From contig NZ_BQHO01000004.1 in the NCBI RefSeq assembly GCF_021601385.1, forward strand, positions 186,001 to 250,000: a stretch of 64,000 bases of DNA, written 5' to 3'. Below, piece by piece: positions 26,039 through 35,800 of the stretch (position 1 is the first letter of the stretch; the number at the start of each line of letters is the position of its first letter). The position numbers and the translations under genes are program-made. Under the pieces are notes generated by a model. It ran no database searches, was not told where the DNA came from, and saw nothing but the letters and a program-made list of their open reading frames with translations. The DNA is from Pseudomonas parasichuanensis (lineage in GTDB: Bacteria > Pseudomonadota > Gammaproteobacteria > Pseudomonadales > Pseudomonadaceae).

Positions 26039-26959
26039 ATGTGGTTCAAGAACCTGCTGACCTACCGCCTGACCCAGGATGTCCCGTTCGAGCCTGAAGC
26101 ACTGGAAGCTGCCCTGGCCAGCAAGCCGGCCCGCCCCTGCGCCAGCCAGGAACTGACCACCTACGGTTTCGTCGCCCCGTTCGGCAAGGGCGAGGACGCG
26201 CCACTGGTGCACGTCAGCGGTGAATTCCTGCTGATCGCCGCACGCAAGGAAGAACGCATCCTGCCCAGCAGCGTGGTCAACGATGCGGTGAAGGAGAAAG
26301 TCGAAGAGATCGAGACCGAGCAGATGCGCAAGGTCTATAAGAAGGAACGCGACCAGATCAAGGACGAGATCATCCAGGCCTTCCTGCCACGCGCGTTCAT
26401 CCGCCGCTCGATGATCTTCGCCGCCATCGCCCCGCGCCAGGGCCTGATCCTGGTCAACTCGGCCAGCGCCAAGCGCGCCGAAGACCTGCTGTCGACCCTG
26501 CGCGAAGTGATGGGCTCGCTGCCGGTGCGCCCGGTCAGCGTCAAAGTCGCCCCGGTCGCCACCCTGACCGAATGGGTCAAGGCCCAGGCCCCGGCTGCCG
26601 ACTTCTATGTACTGGACGAATGCGAGCTGCGCGACCAGGCCGAAGACGGCGGCATCGTCCGTTGCAAGCGCCAGGACCTGACCGGCGAAGAGATCCAGCT
26701 GCACCTGAGCACCGGCAAGGTGGTCACGCAACTGGCCCTGGCCTGGCAGGACAAGCTGTCGTTCGTGCTCGACGACAAGACCGTGATCAAGCGCCTGAAG
26801 TTCGAAGAGCTGCTGCAGGAGCAGGCCGATCAGGACGGCGGTGACGAAGCCGAGCAACAGTTCGATGCCAGCTTCCAGTTGATGATGATGACCTTCAACG
26901 AGTTCCTGCCGGCGCTGTTCGAAGCATTGGGCGGAGAGGAGATTCCGCAGGGGGTCTGA
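26039..26959 (+). CDS. rdgC: Recombination-associated protein RdgC
   Basis: The 306-residue protein begins [20 protein letters not shown] and contains [11 protein letters not shown] and [20 protein letters not shown], characteristic of RdgC. RdgC forms a ring-shaped dimer on DNA and limits RecA filament loading at replication and recombination sites. ATG 26039 has AAGGAGAG at 26021-26028; the frame is open upstream to 26003 but the RdgC family starts at MWFKN. It is monocistronic. The 275 bp after it (26960-27234) hold no gene that I can support and are poorer in GC than the neighbours. Confidence 0.95.
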   Translation: MWFKNLLTYRLTQDVPFEPEALEAALASKPARPCASQELTTYGFVAPFGKGEDAPLVHVSGEFLLIAARKEERILPSSVVNDAVKEKVEEIETEQMRKVYKKERDQIKDEIIQAFLPRAFIRRSMIFAAIAPRQGLILVNSASAKRAEDLLSTLREVMGSLPVRPVSVKVAPVATLTEWVKAQAPAADFYVLDECELRDQAEDGGIVRCKRQDLTGEEIQLHLSTGKVVTQLALAWQDKLSFVLDDKTVIKRLKFEELLQEQADQDGGDEAEQQFDASFQLMMMTFNEFLPALFEALGGEEIPQGV

Positions 26960-27234
26960 GGCCCCTGAACTGCCGGTGCTGGCCTGGGGAATTTCTTCAG
27001 CCAGTACTGGCCCTCTCGCCTGCAAACTTAACTGGGCTCATGATCTTGGACACATTCACTGGGCGATAAAGCCCATGCCCATAAACGCCCCTTCCCGCTT
27101 TGCGCCGCTTCCCTGCCCCACTAAGCACATGCCTGCCCTTACTGGAATAGCTTCCTGCTGCGCCTCCCTGAAACCACTACGTAGGCTGACTTTGCTTCAA
27201 CGAGTCAGACAACGACCTATCAGGAGGCAAGTCC

Positions 27235-27696
27235 ATGAGCATTCCCACAATCGATTCCACAAAATCTTTCACAGCTGATGTCTACATTCTCGACAGCAGC
27301 GCCAAACACCCTGTCCGCATCAACGAAGACGGCTGGCTGACAGTTCTGCAAGACAACGTCTTGCCGACAACCTTATGGTTCGGGTGCTATCAGGAAGATG
27401 GCGAAGACTTTTTCATCATCAAGGAATACACCAAAGGTGCCAGCAATTTCGACACTGCTATCAATATCAGCAGCAACGACTTCCTGGGCTTGTACAAAAA
27501 TTCGTCCAGACCCTGGAAAGTCAAGAAAGCAGACGGCAGTGCAGTGGCAAGACAGATTGGCGCCGACATCGACGTGTCGATCTGCACCAAGGGCGGCAGG
27601 AGCTGGAAGGTAAGCGAAAACTTCCTCAAAGTGCGTGATGGTGAAGGAAGCCAGATCCAGATCCATGTGCATAAATGGGGCATCAGTCGCTTTTGA
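27235..27696 (+). CDS. Low-GC orphan gene of unknown function
   Basis: The 153-residue soluble protein has ATG at 27235 preceded by AGGAGGCAA. It lacks a signal peptide and membrane segments and is rich in Asp, Lys, Ser and aromatic residues (VYILDSSAKHPVRINEDGWL; TLWFGCYQEDGEDFFIIKEY). The spacing suggests an all-beta fold such as a lectin-like or jelly-roll domain, but I do not recognise a family. The first full row of coding sequence is about 43 percent GC, against more than 60 percent in neighbouring genes, which suggests horizontal acquisition. It stands alone between rdgC and the guanidine riboswitch. Confidence 0.75.
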   Translation: MSIPTIDSTKSFTADVYILDSSAKHPVRINEDGWLTVLQDNVLPTTLWFGCYQEDGEDFFIIKEYTKGASNFDTAINISSNDFLGLYKNSSRPWKVKKADGSAVARQIGADIDVSICTKGGRSWKVSENFLKVRDGEGSQIQIHVHKWGISRF

Positions 27697-27782
27697 ATGA
27701 GTGCCGTGGTTTCACGTCTTGGCGCGGATTACCGGACCGCTGCTTGCCTTGCCGCCTTTGAGTGGGCACTATAGTGCGCACT

Positions 27783-27831
27783 GTGAGGACGACCTCACGA
27801 CGCTGTGCGTGATCGTATCGGGGACGGCCCC
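27783..27831 (+). promoter_or_regulatory. Guanidine-II (mini-ykkC) riboswitch
   Basis: Two hairpins with ACGR tetraloops are present: GTGAGG-ACGA-CCTCAC at 27783-27798 and GGGG-ACGG-CCCC at 27820-27831, 21 bp apart. This is the full signature of the guanidine-II class, which raises expression when guanidinium is bound. A -10-like TATAGT lies at 27768-27773, and the sugE ATG is 24 bases after the second hairpin. Confidence 0.95.
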
Positions 27832-27855
27832 ATCATTAATAGATGGAGACACACC

Positions 27856-28173
27856 ATGTCCTGGATCATCCTGTTCTTCGCCGGCCTGTTCGAAGTCGGC
27901 TGGGCTGTCGGCCTCAAGTACACCGACGGCTTCACCCGCCCCCTGCCCACCGTGCTGACCGTCGGCGCCATGGTCATCAGCCTTGGCCTGCTGGGCCTGG
28001 CCATGAAAGAGCTGCCGCTGGGCACCGCCTATGCCATCTGGACCGGCGTTGGCGCCGTGGGCACCGTCATTGCCGGGATCATCCTGTTCGGCGAGTCCAT
28101 GGCGCTGATCCGCCTGGCCAGTGTCGCCCTGATCGTCACCGGCCTGGTCGGCCTGAAGGTCAGCGCCAGCTGA
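27856..28173 (+). CDS. sugE: Small multidrug resistance family guanidinium exporter (SugE/Gdx)
   Basis: The 105-residue protein has four membrane helices. The functional Glu at residue 13 ([20 protein letters not shown]) and the [16 protein letters not shown] signature mark the SugE/Gdx branch of the SMR family. Gdx proteins form dual-topology dimers that export guanidinium in exchange for protons. The guanidine-II riboswitch directly upstream confirms this substrate over broad drug export. The ATG at 27856 follows GGAGA. The next gene is convergent. Confidence 0.95.
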   Translation: MSWIILFFAGLFEVGWAVGLKYTDGFTRPLPTVLTVGAMVISLGLLGLAMKELPLGTAYAIWTGVGAVGTVIAGIILFGESMALIRLASVALIVTGLVGLKVSAS

Positions 28174-28192
28174 CCTTCTGCTTCATCCCTTC

Positions 28193-30067
28193 CTAACGTA
28201 GATCGCCGCGCAGCAGGCTTACCTGTTCGCGCAGCACTTCGGGCTGCGCCGCCTCCACCGGGATGGCGGCGCCTGCCACGATCGTCACCCGCGACCACAG
28301 GCGCTTGAAAAAGCCCTTGTTCGGATCGCGACTGAAGAAGCTGCCCCACAGCCCCTGCAACGCCAGCGGAATCACCGGCACCGGCGTTTCCGACAGGATC
28401 CGGCTGACCCCACCCTTGAACACATCGATCTCACCGTCGGCACTGAGCTTGCCCTCGGGGAAGATGCACACCAGCTCGCCCTCGGCCAGGTACTGCTTGA
28501 TGCGAGCGAAGGCACGTTCGTAGATCGCCTCGTCCTCACCACGCCCGGCAATGGGGATGGTGCCGGCAGTGCGGAAGATGAAATTGAGCACCGGCAGGTT
28601 GTAGATCTTGTAGTACATGACAAAGCGGATCGGCCGGCGAATGGCGCCGCCGATCAACAGCGCATCGACGAACGACACGTGGTTGCACACCAGCAATGCC
28701 GCACCTTCATCAGGGATACGCTCAAGCTCGCGGTGCTGCACCCGATACATCGAGTGGCTGAGCAGCCAGATCAAAAAGCGCATGGTGAATTCCGGCACGA
28801 TGCGGAAGATATAGGCGTTGACCGCGATGTTAAGCAGCGACACCACCAGGAACAGCTGCGGGATGCTCAGCTTGGCCAGGCTCAACAGGACGATGGTGAC
28901 GATCGCCGACACCACCATGAACAGCGCGTTGAGGATATTGTTGGCGGCGATCACCCGGGCCCGCTCGCCTTCGGCGGTACGGGCCTGGATCAACGCGTAC
29001 AGCGGCACGATATAGAAGCCGCCGAAAATACCCAGGCCAACGATCGAGGCCATGATCCACCAGGCCTGGCTCATGCCCAGCAGGTCCAGCCAACTGTGCG
29101 GCGCCGCGCCTGCCGGCACATCGCCCGAATGCCACCACCAGAGCAGGCCGAACAAGGTCAGGCCGAACGAGCCGAACGGCACCAGGCCGATCTCCACCTT
29201 GCGCCCGCTCAAGCGTTCGCACAGCAGCGAACCCACGGCGATGCCCACCGAGAACAGGGTCAGCACCAGAGTGACCACGGTCTCGTCGCCGTGCAGCCAG
29301 TCCTTGGCGTAGGCAGGGATCTGCGTGAGGTAGATGGCGCCGACGAACCAGAACCATGAGTTGCCGACGATCGAACGCGACACCGCCGGGGTTTGCCCCA
29401 GGCCCAGGCGCAGGGTGGCCCAGGACTGCTTGAAGATGTTCCAGTCGAGTTTCATTTCCGGCGCGGCAGCCGCCGCCCGCGGGATCCAGCGGCTGGCCAG
29501 GTAGCCGAGCACAGCAGTGCCGAGCACCCCGCCAGCCACCACCGTGGCATAGCTGGAAGCCGACATCATCACCCCGGCGCCGATGGTGCCGGCGAGGATC
29601 GCCAAGAACGTCCCCATTTCCACCAGGCCGTTGCCGCCCACCAGCTCTTCTTCGCGCAGGGCCTGGGGCAGGATCGAGTATTTCACCGGGCCGAACAGCG
29701 CCGAATGGGTACCCATGGCGAACAGGGTCAGCAGCATGAGCTCCAGGTGGCTGGTGAGAAAGCCGATGGCGCCAATGGCCATGATCACGATCTCGGCCAG
29801 CTTGATCGCGCGGATCAGCCGGTCCTTGGCGAACTTCTCGCCAAACTGCCCGGCCAGCGCCGAGAACAGGAAGAACGGCAGGATGAACAGCAAGGCGCAG
29901 AGGTTGACCCAGATCGAGCGGTCGCCTTCCAGGCTCAGCTTGTAGAGGATCGCCAGGATCAACGACTGCTTGAACAGGTTGTCGTTGAACGCGCCCAGCG
30001 ACTGGGTGATGAAGAACGGCAAGAAGCGCCGCTTGCCGAGCAGGGTGAATTGCGAGGGGTGACTCAT
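28193..30067 (-). CDS. MFS transporter fused to a PlsC-type acyltransferase (LplT-Aas-like)
   Basis: The 624-residue protein has an N-terminal MFS domain of about 12 membrane helices (residues 10-~430; FFITQSLGAFNDNLFKQSLI is LplT-like). It ends in a C-terminal glycerolipid acyltransferase domain with HxxxxD in CNHVSFVDALLI (about 457-468) and FPEGKLSADGE. LplT flips lysophospholipids across the inner membrane and Aas reacylates them. Fusion of both, without the acyl-ACP synthetase part of Aas, suggests a lysophospholipid import and repair enzyme. ATG 30067 (MSHPSQF) is chosen because it lies directly before the first helix; an upstream start would add 19 residues. Confidence 0.9.
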   Translation of the reverse strand: MSHPSQFTLLGKRRFLPFFITQSLGAFNDNLFKQSLILAILYKLSLEGDRSIWVNLCALLFILPFFLFSALAGQFGEKFAKDRLIRAIKLAEIVIMAIGAIGFLTSHLELMLLTLFAMGTHSALFGPVKYSILPQALREEELVGGNGLVEMGTFLAILAGTIGAGVMMSASSYATVVAGGVLGTAVLGYLASRWIPRAAAAAPEMKLDWNIFKQSWATLRLGLGQTPAVSRSIVGNSWFWFVGAIYLTQIPAYAKDWLHGDETVVTLVLTLFSVGIAVGSLLCERLSGRKVEIGLVPFGSFGLTLFGLLWWWHSGDVPAGAAPHSWLDLLGMSQAWWIMASIVGLGIFGGFYIVPLYALIQARTAEGERARVIAANNILNALFMVVSAIVTIVLLSLAKLSIPQLFLVVSLLNIAVNAYIFRIVPEFTMRFLIWLLSHSMYRVQHRELERIPDEGAALLVCNHVSFVDALLIGGAIRRPIRFVMYYKIYNLPVLNFIFRTAGTIPIAGRGEDEAIYERAFARIKQYLAEGELVCIFPEGKLSADGEIDVFKGGVSRILSETPVPVIPLALQGLWGSFFSRDPNKGFFKRLWSRVTIVAGAAIPVEAAQPEVLREQVSLLRGDLR

Positions 30068-30166
30068 CGTCCGTGTACCTGGTTGGGCTTTGTCATTGGA
30101 GGCACGCTCAGCGCCAGAAGCCACAAATCTGCACGGGAATGGTCACCCAAGGCAAGCCGTGGCCCC

Positions 30167-31306
30167 TCAGCGCTGGGCAATGCACGGCGACACGAACAGC
30201 TCGCCACGCCATGCCCCACGCAGGGTCCGGCTGGCCACCAGCGCCCAGAGCATGGCCAAGGCCACCACCAGCACCTGGCCGAACACCAGGAAGAAGCCGA
30301 GCTGCAGCCAGGCCGCCAATTTCAGGGTGGCCAGGCAGTACACGCCCAGTGGGAAGGTAAAGCCCCACCAGCCCAGGTTGAACGGCATGCCCTGGCGCAT
30401 GTAGCGCAGGGTGATCAGCACCGCCGTCAGCAACCACCACAACCCCGCGCCCCACAGCACGATGCCCGCCACCAGGCCCAGGCCACGGGCCACCTCGCCC
30501 AGCGAACCCAGGCCATTGGCGGCGAACACCGCCGGCGCGTCGCCACCGAGCACCAGCATGCCCAGCGCACCGGTGCCGATCGGCCCGAGGGCCAGCCAGC
30601 TGGACGCCGCCATGTTGGCCGGCGGCAGCTTGTGCAGGGCCATGCGCAGCATGAGGATGGTGAGTATGCTGAACGCCACCGGCAGCGACACCGCCCACAT
30701 CACGTAGCTGGTGATGACCACCAGGAACTGGGCATGGGCGTCCGCCAGGTGTGGCGCCAGCAGCCCGCCGCTGGCGGCGGCGACTTCGGCGGCCACCACA
30801 GGCAGCAGCCACACCGCGGTCATCTGGTCGATGCTGTGCTCCTGGCGGGTGAACATCAGGTACGGGATGGCCACCCCGCACAGCAACGCCAAACCAACAT
30901 CCAGCCACCACAGGCTCTCGACCCACGGCACCACCGCCTCGCCCCAGCGCGCCAGACCGAACACCAGCGCGCCATTGAGAATCGTGGCCAGGCCCATGGG
31001 GATGGTGCCGAAGAACATCGACACGGTGGAGTGGGCGAAAATCCGCCGGGCCTCGTCGAAGAACAGCACCCAGCGGGCGCCATAGAGGACACAGAACAGG
31101 GCGAACAGGCCGATGGTCAGCCACCAAAGGCCTTCGGCCACGGTGTCCAGCAGCGGGATCTGCACCTGATGAAAGGCCAGTGCCAGCACGCCAGTCCCCA
31201 TGGTCGCGGCGAACCAGTTGGGGGTGAACTGGCGGATCACCTCGCGGGGATGGGCCAATTGGCTGAACGGGCGCCACGACGGGGCGCGGGTCTGGGTGCA
31301 TGGCAT
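30167..31306 (-). CDS. TDT-family transporter (TehA/SLAC1/sulfite exporter type)
   Basis: The 379-residue protein has about ten hydrophobic helices. It begins its membrane part with FTPNWFAATMGTGVLALAFH, the motif typical of the tellurite-resistance/dicarboxylate transporter family, which includes TehA, SSU1 sulfite exporters and SLAC1 anion channels. The transported anion cannot be read from sequence. The ATG at 31306 follows AGGAGA on the minus strand. It is divergent from the MFS gene at 31466; the 159-bp space between them is AT-rich and contains partly symmetric elements. Confidence 0.85.
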   Translation of the reverse strand: MPCTQTRAPSWRPFSQLAHPREVIRQFTPNWFAATMGTGVLALAFHQVQIPLLDTVAEGLWWLTIGLFALFCVLYGARWVLFFDEARRIFAHSTVSMFFGTIPMGLATILNGALVFGLARWGEAVVPWVESLWWLDVGLALLCGVAIPYLMFTRQEHSIDQMTAVWLLPVVAAEVAAASGGLLAPHLADAHAQFLVVITSYVMWAVSLPVAFSILTILMLRMALHKLPPANMAASSWLALGPIGTGALGMLVLGGDAPAVFAANGLGSLGEVARGLGLVAGIVLWGAGLWWLLTAVLITLRYMRQGMPFNLGWWGFTFPLGVYCLATLKLAAWLQLGFFLVFGQVLVVALAMLWALVASRTLRGAWRGELFVSPCIAQR

Positions 31307-31465
31307 GGGCTGTCTCCTGGCCTTGTGTAAGGTGGATTCATCTTATGCCTTTGAAGAATATCTATATAACGGGTAATTTCTCTATCTGTTATCGATTTTA
31401 AAGATATAGCCTATGCCACGGCGCCTGGCATATGCTTGGCCGCTAACAAAGACAAGGATCCGTCG

Positions 31466-32656
31466 ATGCTCCGCGCCCTTAAAAGCTACCCTGCCGCCGT
31501 CCGCCTGCTGCTGCTCACCACCTTCACCCTGACCACGGCCCGGGCGATCACCCTGCCCTACCTGGTGGTGTACCTGTCCGCGCACATGGCCCTGTCGATC
31601 GGCCAGACGGGGCTGCTGGTCGGTGGCGCGATGTTCCTGGCATCGTTGCTGAGCCTCTATGGCGGGCACTTGGTCGACACCCTGCGCAGCCATACGCTGA
31701 TCGTGGCGAGCGCGGTGGTGTTCGCCCTGGCCATCGCGGGGATGATGGCCAGCACTTCGGCCGTGCTGTTCTTTTGCTTCCTGGTGGTGACCAACCTGGC
31801 CCAGACCGTGGTCGATATCGCCGCCAAGGCGGGGTTCTGCGCCTTGCTGCCCGAAGACAAGCGCGGCGAGGTGTTCGCCATCAAGTACACCTTCAACAAC
31901 ATCGCCTGGGCCGCTGGCCCCATGCTCGGGGTGCTGCTGATCGAAGCCGACGACCACCTGCCGTTCCTGGTGTCGGCCCTGATCGGCCTCGGCCTGAGCC
32001 TGATTTATTACCGCCTGGGCGAACGCGGCCTGTCGAGCCAGGGTGAGCGCGCGCCCGCGGCAGGTTTCATCCAGGTCGCCCTGGGCATGCTGCGCGACCG
32101 GCGCTTGGTGTGCTTCACCCTGGGCGGCGTGCTCAGTGCCGTGGTGTTCGGGCAGTTCACTGCCTACCTTTCGCAGTACCTGGTGGTGAGCATCCAGGAC
32201 CCCGCCGAAGTGGCGCGGCTGGTGAGCTACCTGGTGACCACCAACGCCCTCACGGTGATCGCCCTGCAGTACCTGATCGGCCGGCGCATAACCCGCCAGC
32301 ACTTGATGCCCTGGCTGATGGCCGGCATGGCCATGTTCGTCGCCGGGTTGCTGGGGTTTTCCCTGGCCGGCTCGGCACTGGCCTGGTGCCTGGCCATGCT
32401 GGTGTTCACCCTGGGCGAAATCATCGTCATTCCCGCCGAGTTCATGTTCATCGACCTGATCGCGCCGGAACATCTGCGCGGGATCTATTACGGCGCGCAG
32501 AACCTCTCCAACCTGGGCGCGGGGCTGGGGCCGATGCTGGTGGGCCTGGCCCTGGGGTACATGGCGCCAGCGGCGGTGTTCTACCTGTTGATCGGGTCGG
32601 TGATGCTGGCGGCGGTGTTCTACTGGCTGGGGACGCGCGGGGCGCAGCAGCCCTAG
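31466..32656 (+). CDS. Major facilitator superfamily transporter
   Basis: The 396-residue protein has 12 predicted membrane helices. The loop 2-3 motif is GGHLVDTLRSHTLIV and the central motif is LPEDKRGEVFAIKYTFNNIA. This resembles the DHA1-type drug exporters of the MdtH/YdeE group. The start is the ATG at 31466, because AAGGAT lies 8 bases upstream; a TTG 30 bases further upstream is possible but weak. The substrate is unknown. It is divergent from the TDT transporter and followed by a REP pair. Confidence 0.85.
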   Translation: MLRALKSYPAAVRLLLLTTFTLTTARAITLPYLVVYLSAHMALSIGQTGLLVGGAMFLASLLSLYGGHLVDTLRSHTLIVASAVVFALAIAGMMASTSAVLFFCFLVVTNLAQTVVDIAAKAGFCALLPEDKRGEVFAIKYTFNNIAWAAGPMLGVLLIEADDHLPFLVSALIGLGLSLIYYRLGERGLSSQGERAPAAGFIQVALGMLRDRRLVCFTLGGVLSAVVFGQFTAYLSQYLVVSIQDPAEVARLVSYLVTTNALTVIALQYLIGRRITRQHLMPWLMAGMAMFVAGLLGFSLAGSALAWCLAMLVFTLGEIIVIPAEFMFIDLIAPEHLRGIYYGAQNLSNLGAGLGPMLVGLALGYMAPAAVFYLLIGSVMLAAVFYWLGTRGAQQP

Positions 32657-32674
32657 GTGAATTGGTTCGGCCCT

Positions 32675-32757
32675 ATCGCTGGCAAGCCAGCTCCCACAGG
32701 TTCTACGCAGCTCCCGAAGTTCGCGCTGTTTCTGTGGGAGCTGGCTTGCCAGCGATG
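32675..32757. repeat. REP pair, GCTGGCAAGCCAGC type
   Basis: Copies at 32675-32699 and 32733-32757 face each other around about 33 bp. The pair lies between the MFS and sensor kinase genes. Confidence 0.92.
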
Positions 32758-32878
32758 GGGTCGACACCGATGCCTGCGACGTCCTGCCACTGCGACCAAC
32801 GTCGGCGCTGACGAACCCGCCCCCGCGTGCCAGACTGATTGATCGTGACCGCGTTACATTTTTTGCTCCGGAGTTTGC

Positions 32879-35800
32879 ATGTCGTTGTCCAGCGGGCTGA
32901 TCGCCGTGGTCGCCCTGGCCTATATGGCCATCATGTTCGCCATCGCCTTCTACGGCGACCGCCGCAGCACCCCGTTGCCGCCGAAGCTGCGTGCCTGGGT
33001 GTACAGCCTGTCGCTGGCGGTGTACTGCACCAGCTGGACCTTCTTCGGCGCGGTCGGCCAGGCCGCCGAGCAACTGTGGGCGTTCCTGCCGATCTACCTG
33101 GGCCCGGTGCTGCTGCTGATCTTCGCGCCCTGGGTGCTGCAAAAGATGGTGCTGATCAGCAAACAGCAGAACATCACCTCGATCGCCGACTTCATCGCCG
33201 CCCGCTACGGCAAGTCGCAAACCCTGGCGGTGGTGGTGGCGCTGATCTGCCTGGTCGGCGTGCTGCCCTACATCGCCCTGCAGCTCAAGGGCATCGTGTT
33301 GGGGGTGAACCTGTTGATCGGCGCCAACGCCGACGCCACCGGCAGCCGGGTGCAGGACACCGCGCTGGTGGTGTCGCTGGTGCTGGCGCTGTTCGCCATC
33401 GTGTTCGGTACGCGCAGCCTGGACGTCACCGAGCACCACCGTGGCATGGTCCTGGCGATCGCCTTCGAGTCGCTGGTCAAGCTGCTGGCATTCCTCGCCG
33501 TGGGCGCCTTCGTGGTGTTCAACCTGTACGACGGCTTCGACGACCTGTTCACCCAGGCGCGCCAGTCGGTGCACCTGGAAAGCTACTGGCAGGAGACCAT
33601 CAACTGGCCGTCGATGGTGGTGCAGACCGCCGTGGCGATGATGGCGATCATCTGCCTGCCCCGGCAGTTCCACGTCACCGTGGTGGAGAACATCGAGCCC
33701 CAGGACATGCGCCTGGCGCGCTGGGTGTTCCCGCTGTACCTGGCGCTGGCCGCGCTGTTCGTGGTGCCCATCGCCCTGGCCGGGCAGATGCTGCTGCCGG
33801 GCACGGTGATCTCCGACTCGTTCGTGATCAGCCTGCCGCTGGCCGAAGCCCACCCAAGCCTGGCGCTGCTGGCGTTCATCGGCGGCGCCTCGGCGGCCAC
33901 CGGCATGGTCATCGTCGAGGCCGTGGCGCTGTCGACCATGGTCTCCAACGACATGCTGCTGCCCTGGCTGCTGCGCCGCAACAACGCCGAGCGGCCGTTC
34001 GAGGCATTCCGCCACTGGATGCTCTCGGTGCGCCGGGTGACCATCGTGGTGATCCTGCTGCTGGCCTACGTCAGCTACCGCCTGCTCGGTTCCACCGCCA
34101 GCCTGGCCACCATCGGCCAGATCGCCTTCGCCGCAGTGACCCAACTCACACCGGCCATGCTCGGCGCGCTGTACTGGAAACAGGCCAACCGCCGCGGCGT
34201 GTTCGCGGGCCTGGCCGCCGGTATCTTCCTGTGGTTCTACACCCTGGTACTGCCGATCGCCGCCCATAGCCTGGGCTGGTCGCTGTCGCTGTTCCCGGGG
34301 CTGGCCTGGCTGCACGGCAACCCGCTGGGCCTGCCGATCACCCCGCTCACCCAAGGCGTAGTGCTGTCGCTGGCGGGCAACTTCACCCTGTTCGCCTGGG
34401 TCTCGATCCTGTCGCGCACACGGGTCTCGGAGCACTGGCAGGCCGGGCGTTTCATCGGCCAGCAGACCAGCGCCCGCCCCAGCAGCAAACCGCTGCTGGC
34501 GGTACAGATCGACGACCTGCTGAACCTGGCCGCGCGCTTCGTCGGCGAAGAGCGCGCCCGACAGAGCTTCATCCGCTTCGCCTACCGCCAGGGCAAGGGC
34601 TTCAACCCCAACCAGAACGCCGACGGCGACTGGATCGAACACACCGAGCGCCTGCTGGCCGGGGTACTCGGCAGCTCGTCGACCCGCGCAGTGGTCAAGG
34701 CGGCCATCGAAGGCCGCGAGATGCAGCTCGAGGATGTGGTGCGCATCGCCGACGAGGCCAGCGAGGTGCTGCAGTTCAACCGTGCGCTGCTGCAGGGCGC
34801 CATCGAGAACATCAACCAGGGCATCAGCGTGGTCGACCAGAACCTGCACCTGGTGGCCTGGAACCGCCGCTACCTGGAGCTGTTCAACTACCCCGACGGG
34901 CTGATCAGCGTCGGCCGGCCGATCGCCGACATCATCCGCTACAACGCCGAGCGCGGCCTGTGCGGCCCGGGCGAGGCACAGGTCCATGTGGCGCGGCGCC
35001 TGCACTGGATGCGCCAGGGCCGCGCGCACTCCTCCGAGCGGCTGTTCCCCAATGGCCGGGTCATCGAGCTGATCGGCAACCCGATGCCCGGCGGCGGCTT
35101 CGTCATGAGCTTCACCGACATCACCCCGTTCCGCGAAGCCGAGCAGGCCCTGCGCGATGCCAACGAAGGCCTGGAGCAGCGGGTGGCCGAGCGTACCCAC
35201 GAGCTGTCGCAGCTCAACCAGGCGCTCACCGAGGCCAAGAGCCGCGCCGAGGCCGTCAGCCAGTCCAAGACCCGTTTCCTCGCCGCAGTCAGCCACGACC
35301 TGATGCAGCCGCTGAATGCCGCGCGGCTGTTCTCCGCCGCGCTGTCGCAGCAGGCCGAGGGCATGAACGACGAAGCCCGGCAGCTGGTGCAGCACATGGA
35401 CAGCTCGCTGCGCTCGGCCGAAGAGCTGATCAGCGACCTGCTGGACATCTCGCGCCTGGAAAACGGCAAGGTCACCCCCGACGTCAAGGCCTTCGCCCTC
35501 AACGAGCTGTTCGACACCCTGGGTGCCGAGTTCAAGCTGCTGGCCGCCGAAAAAGGCCTGGCGTTCCGCCTGCGTGGCAGCCGCCTGCGGGTGGACAGCG
35601 ACATGAAGCTGCTGCGCCGGGTGCTGCAGAACTTCCTCACCAACGCCCTGCGCTATGGCAAGGGCCCGATCCTGCTGGGCGTGCGGCGCCAGGGTGAGCG
35701 GCTGTGGCTGGAAGTGTGGGACCGCGGCCCGGGCATCGCCGACGACAAGCTGGCGGTGATCTTCCAGGAGTTCAAACGCCTGGACAGCCACCAGACCCGC

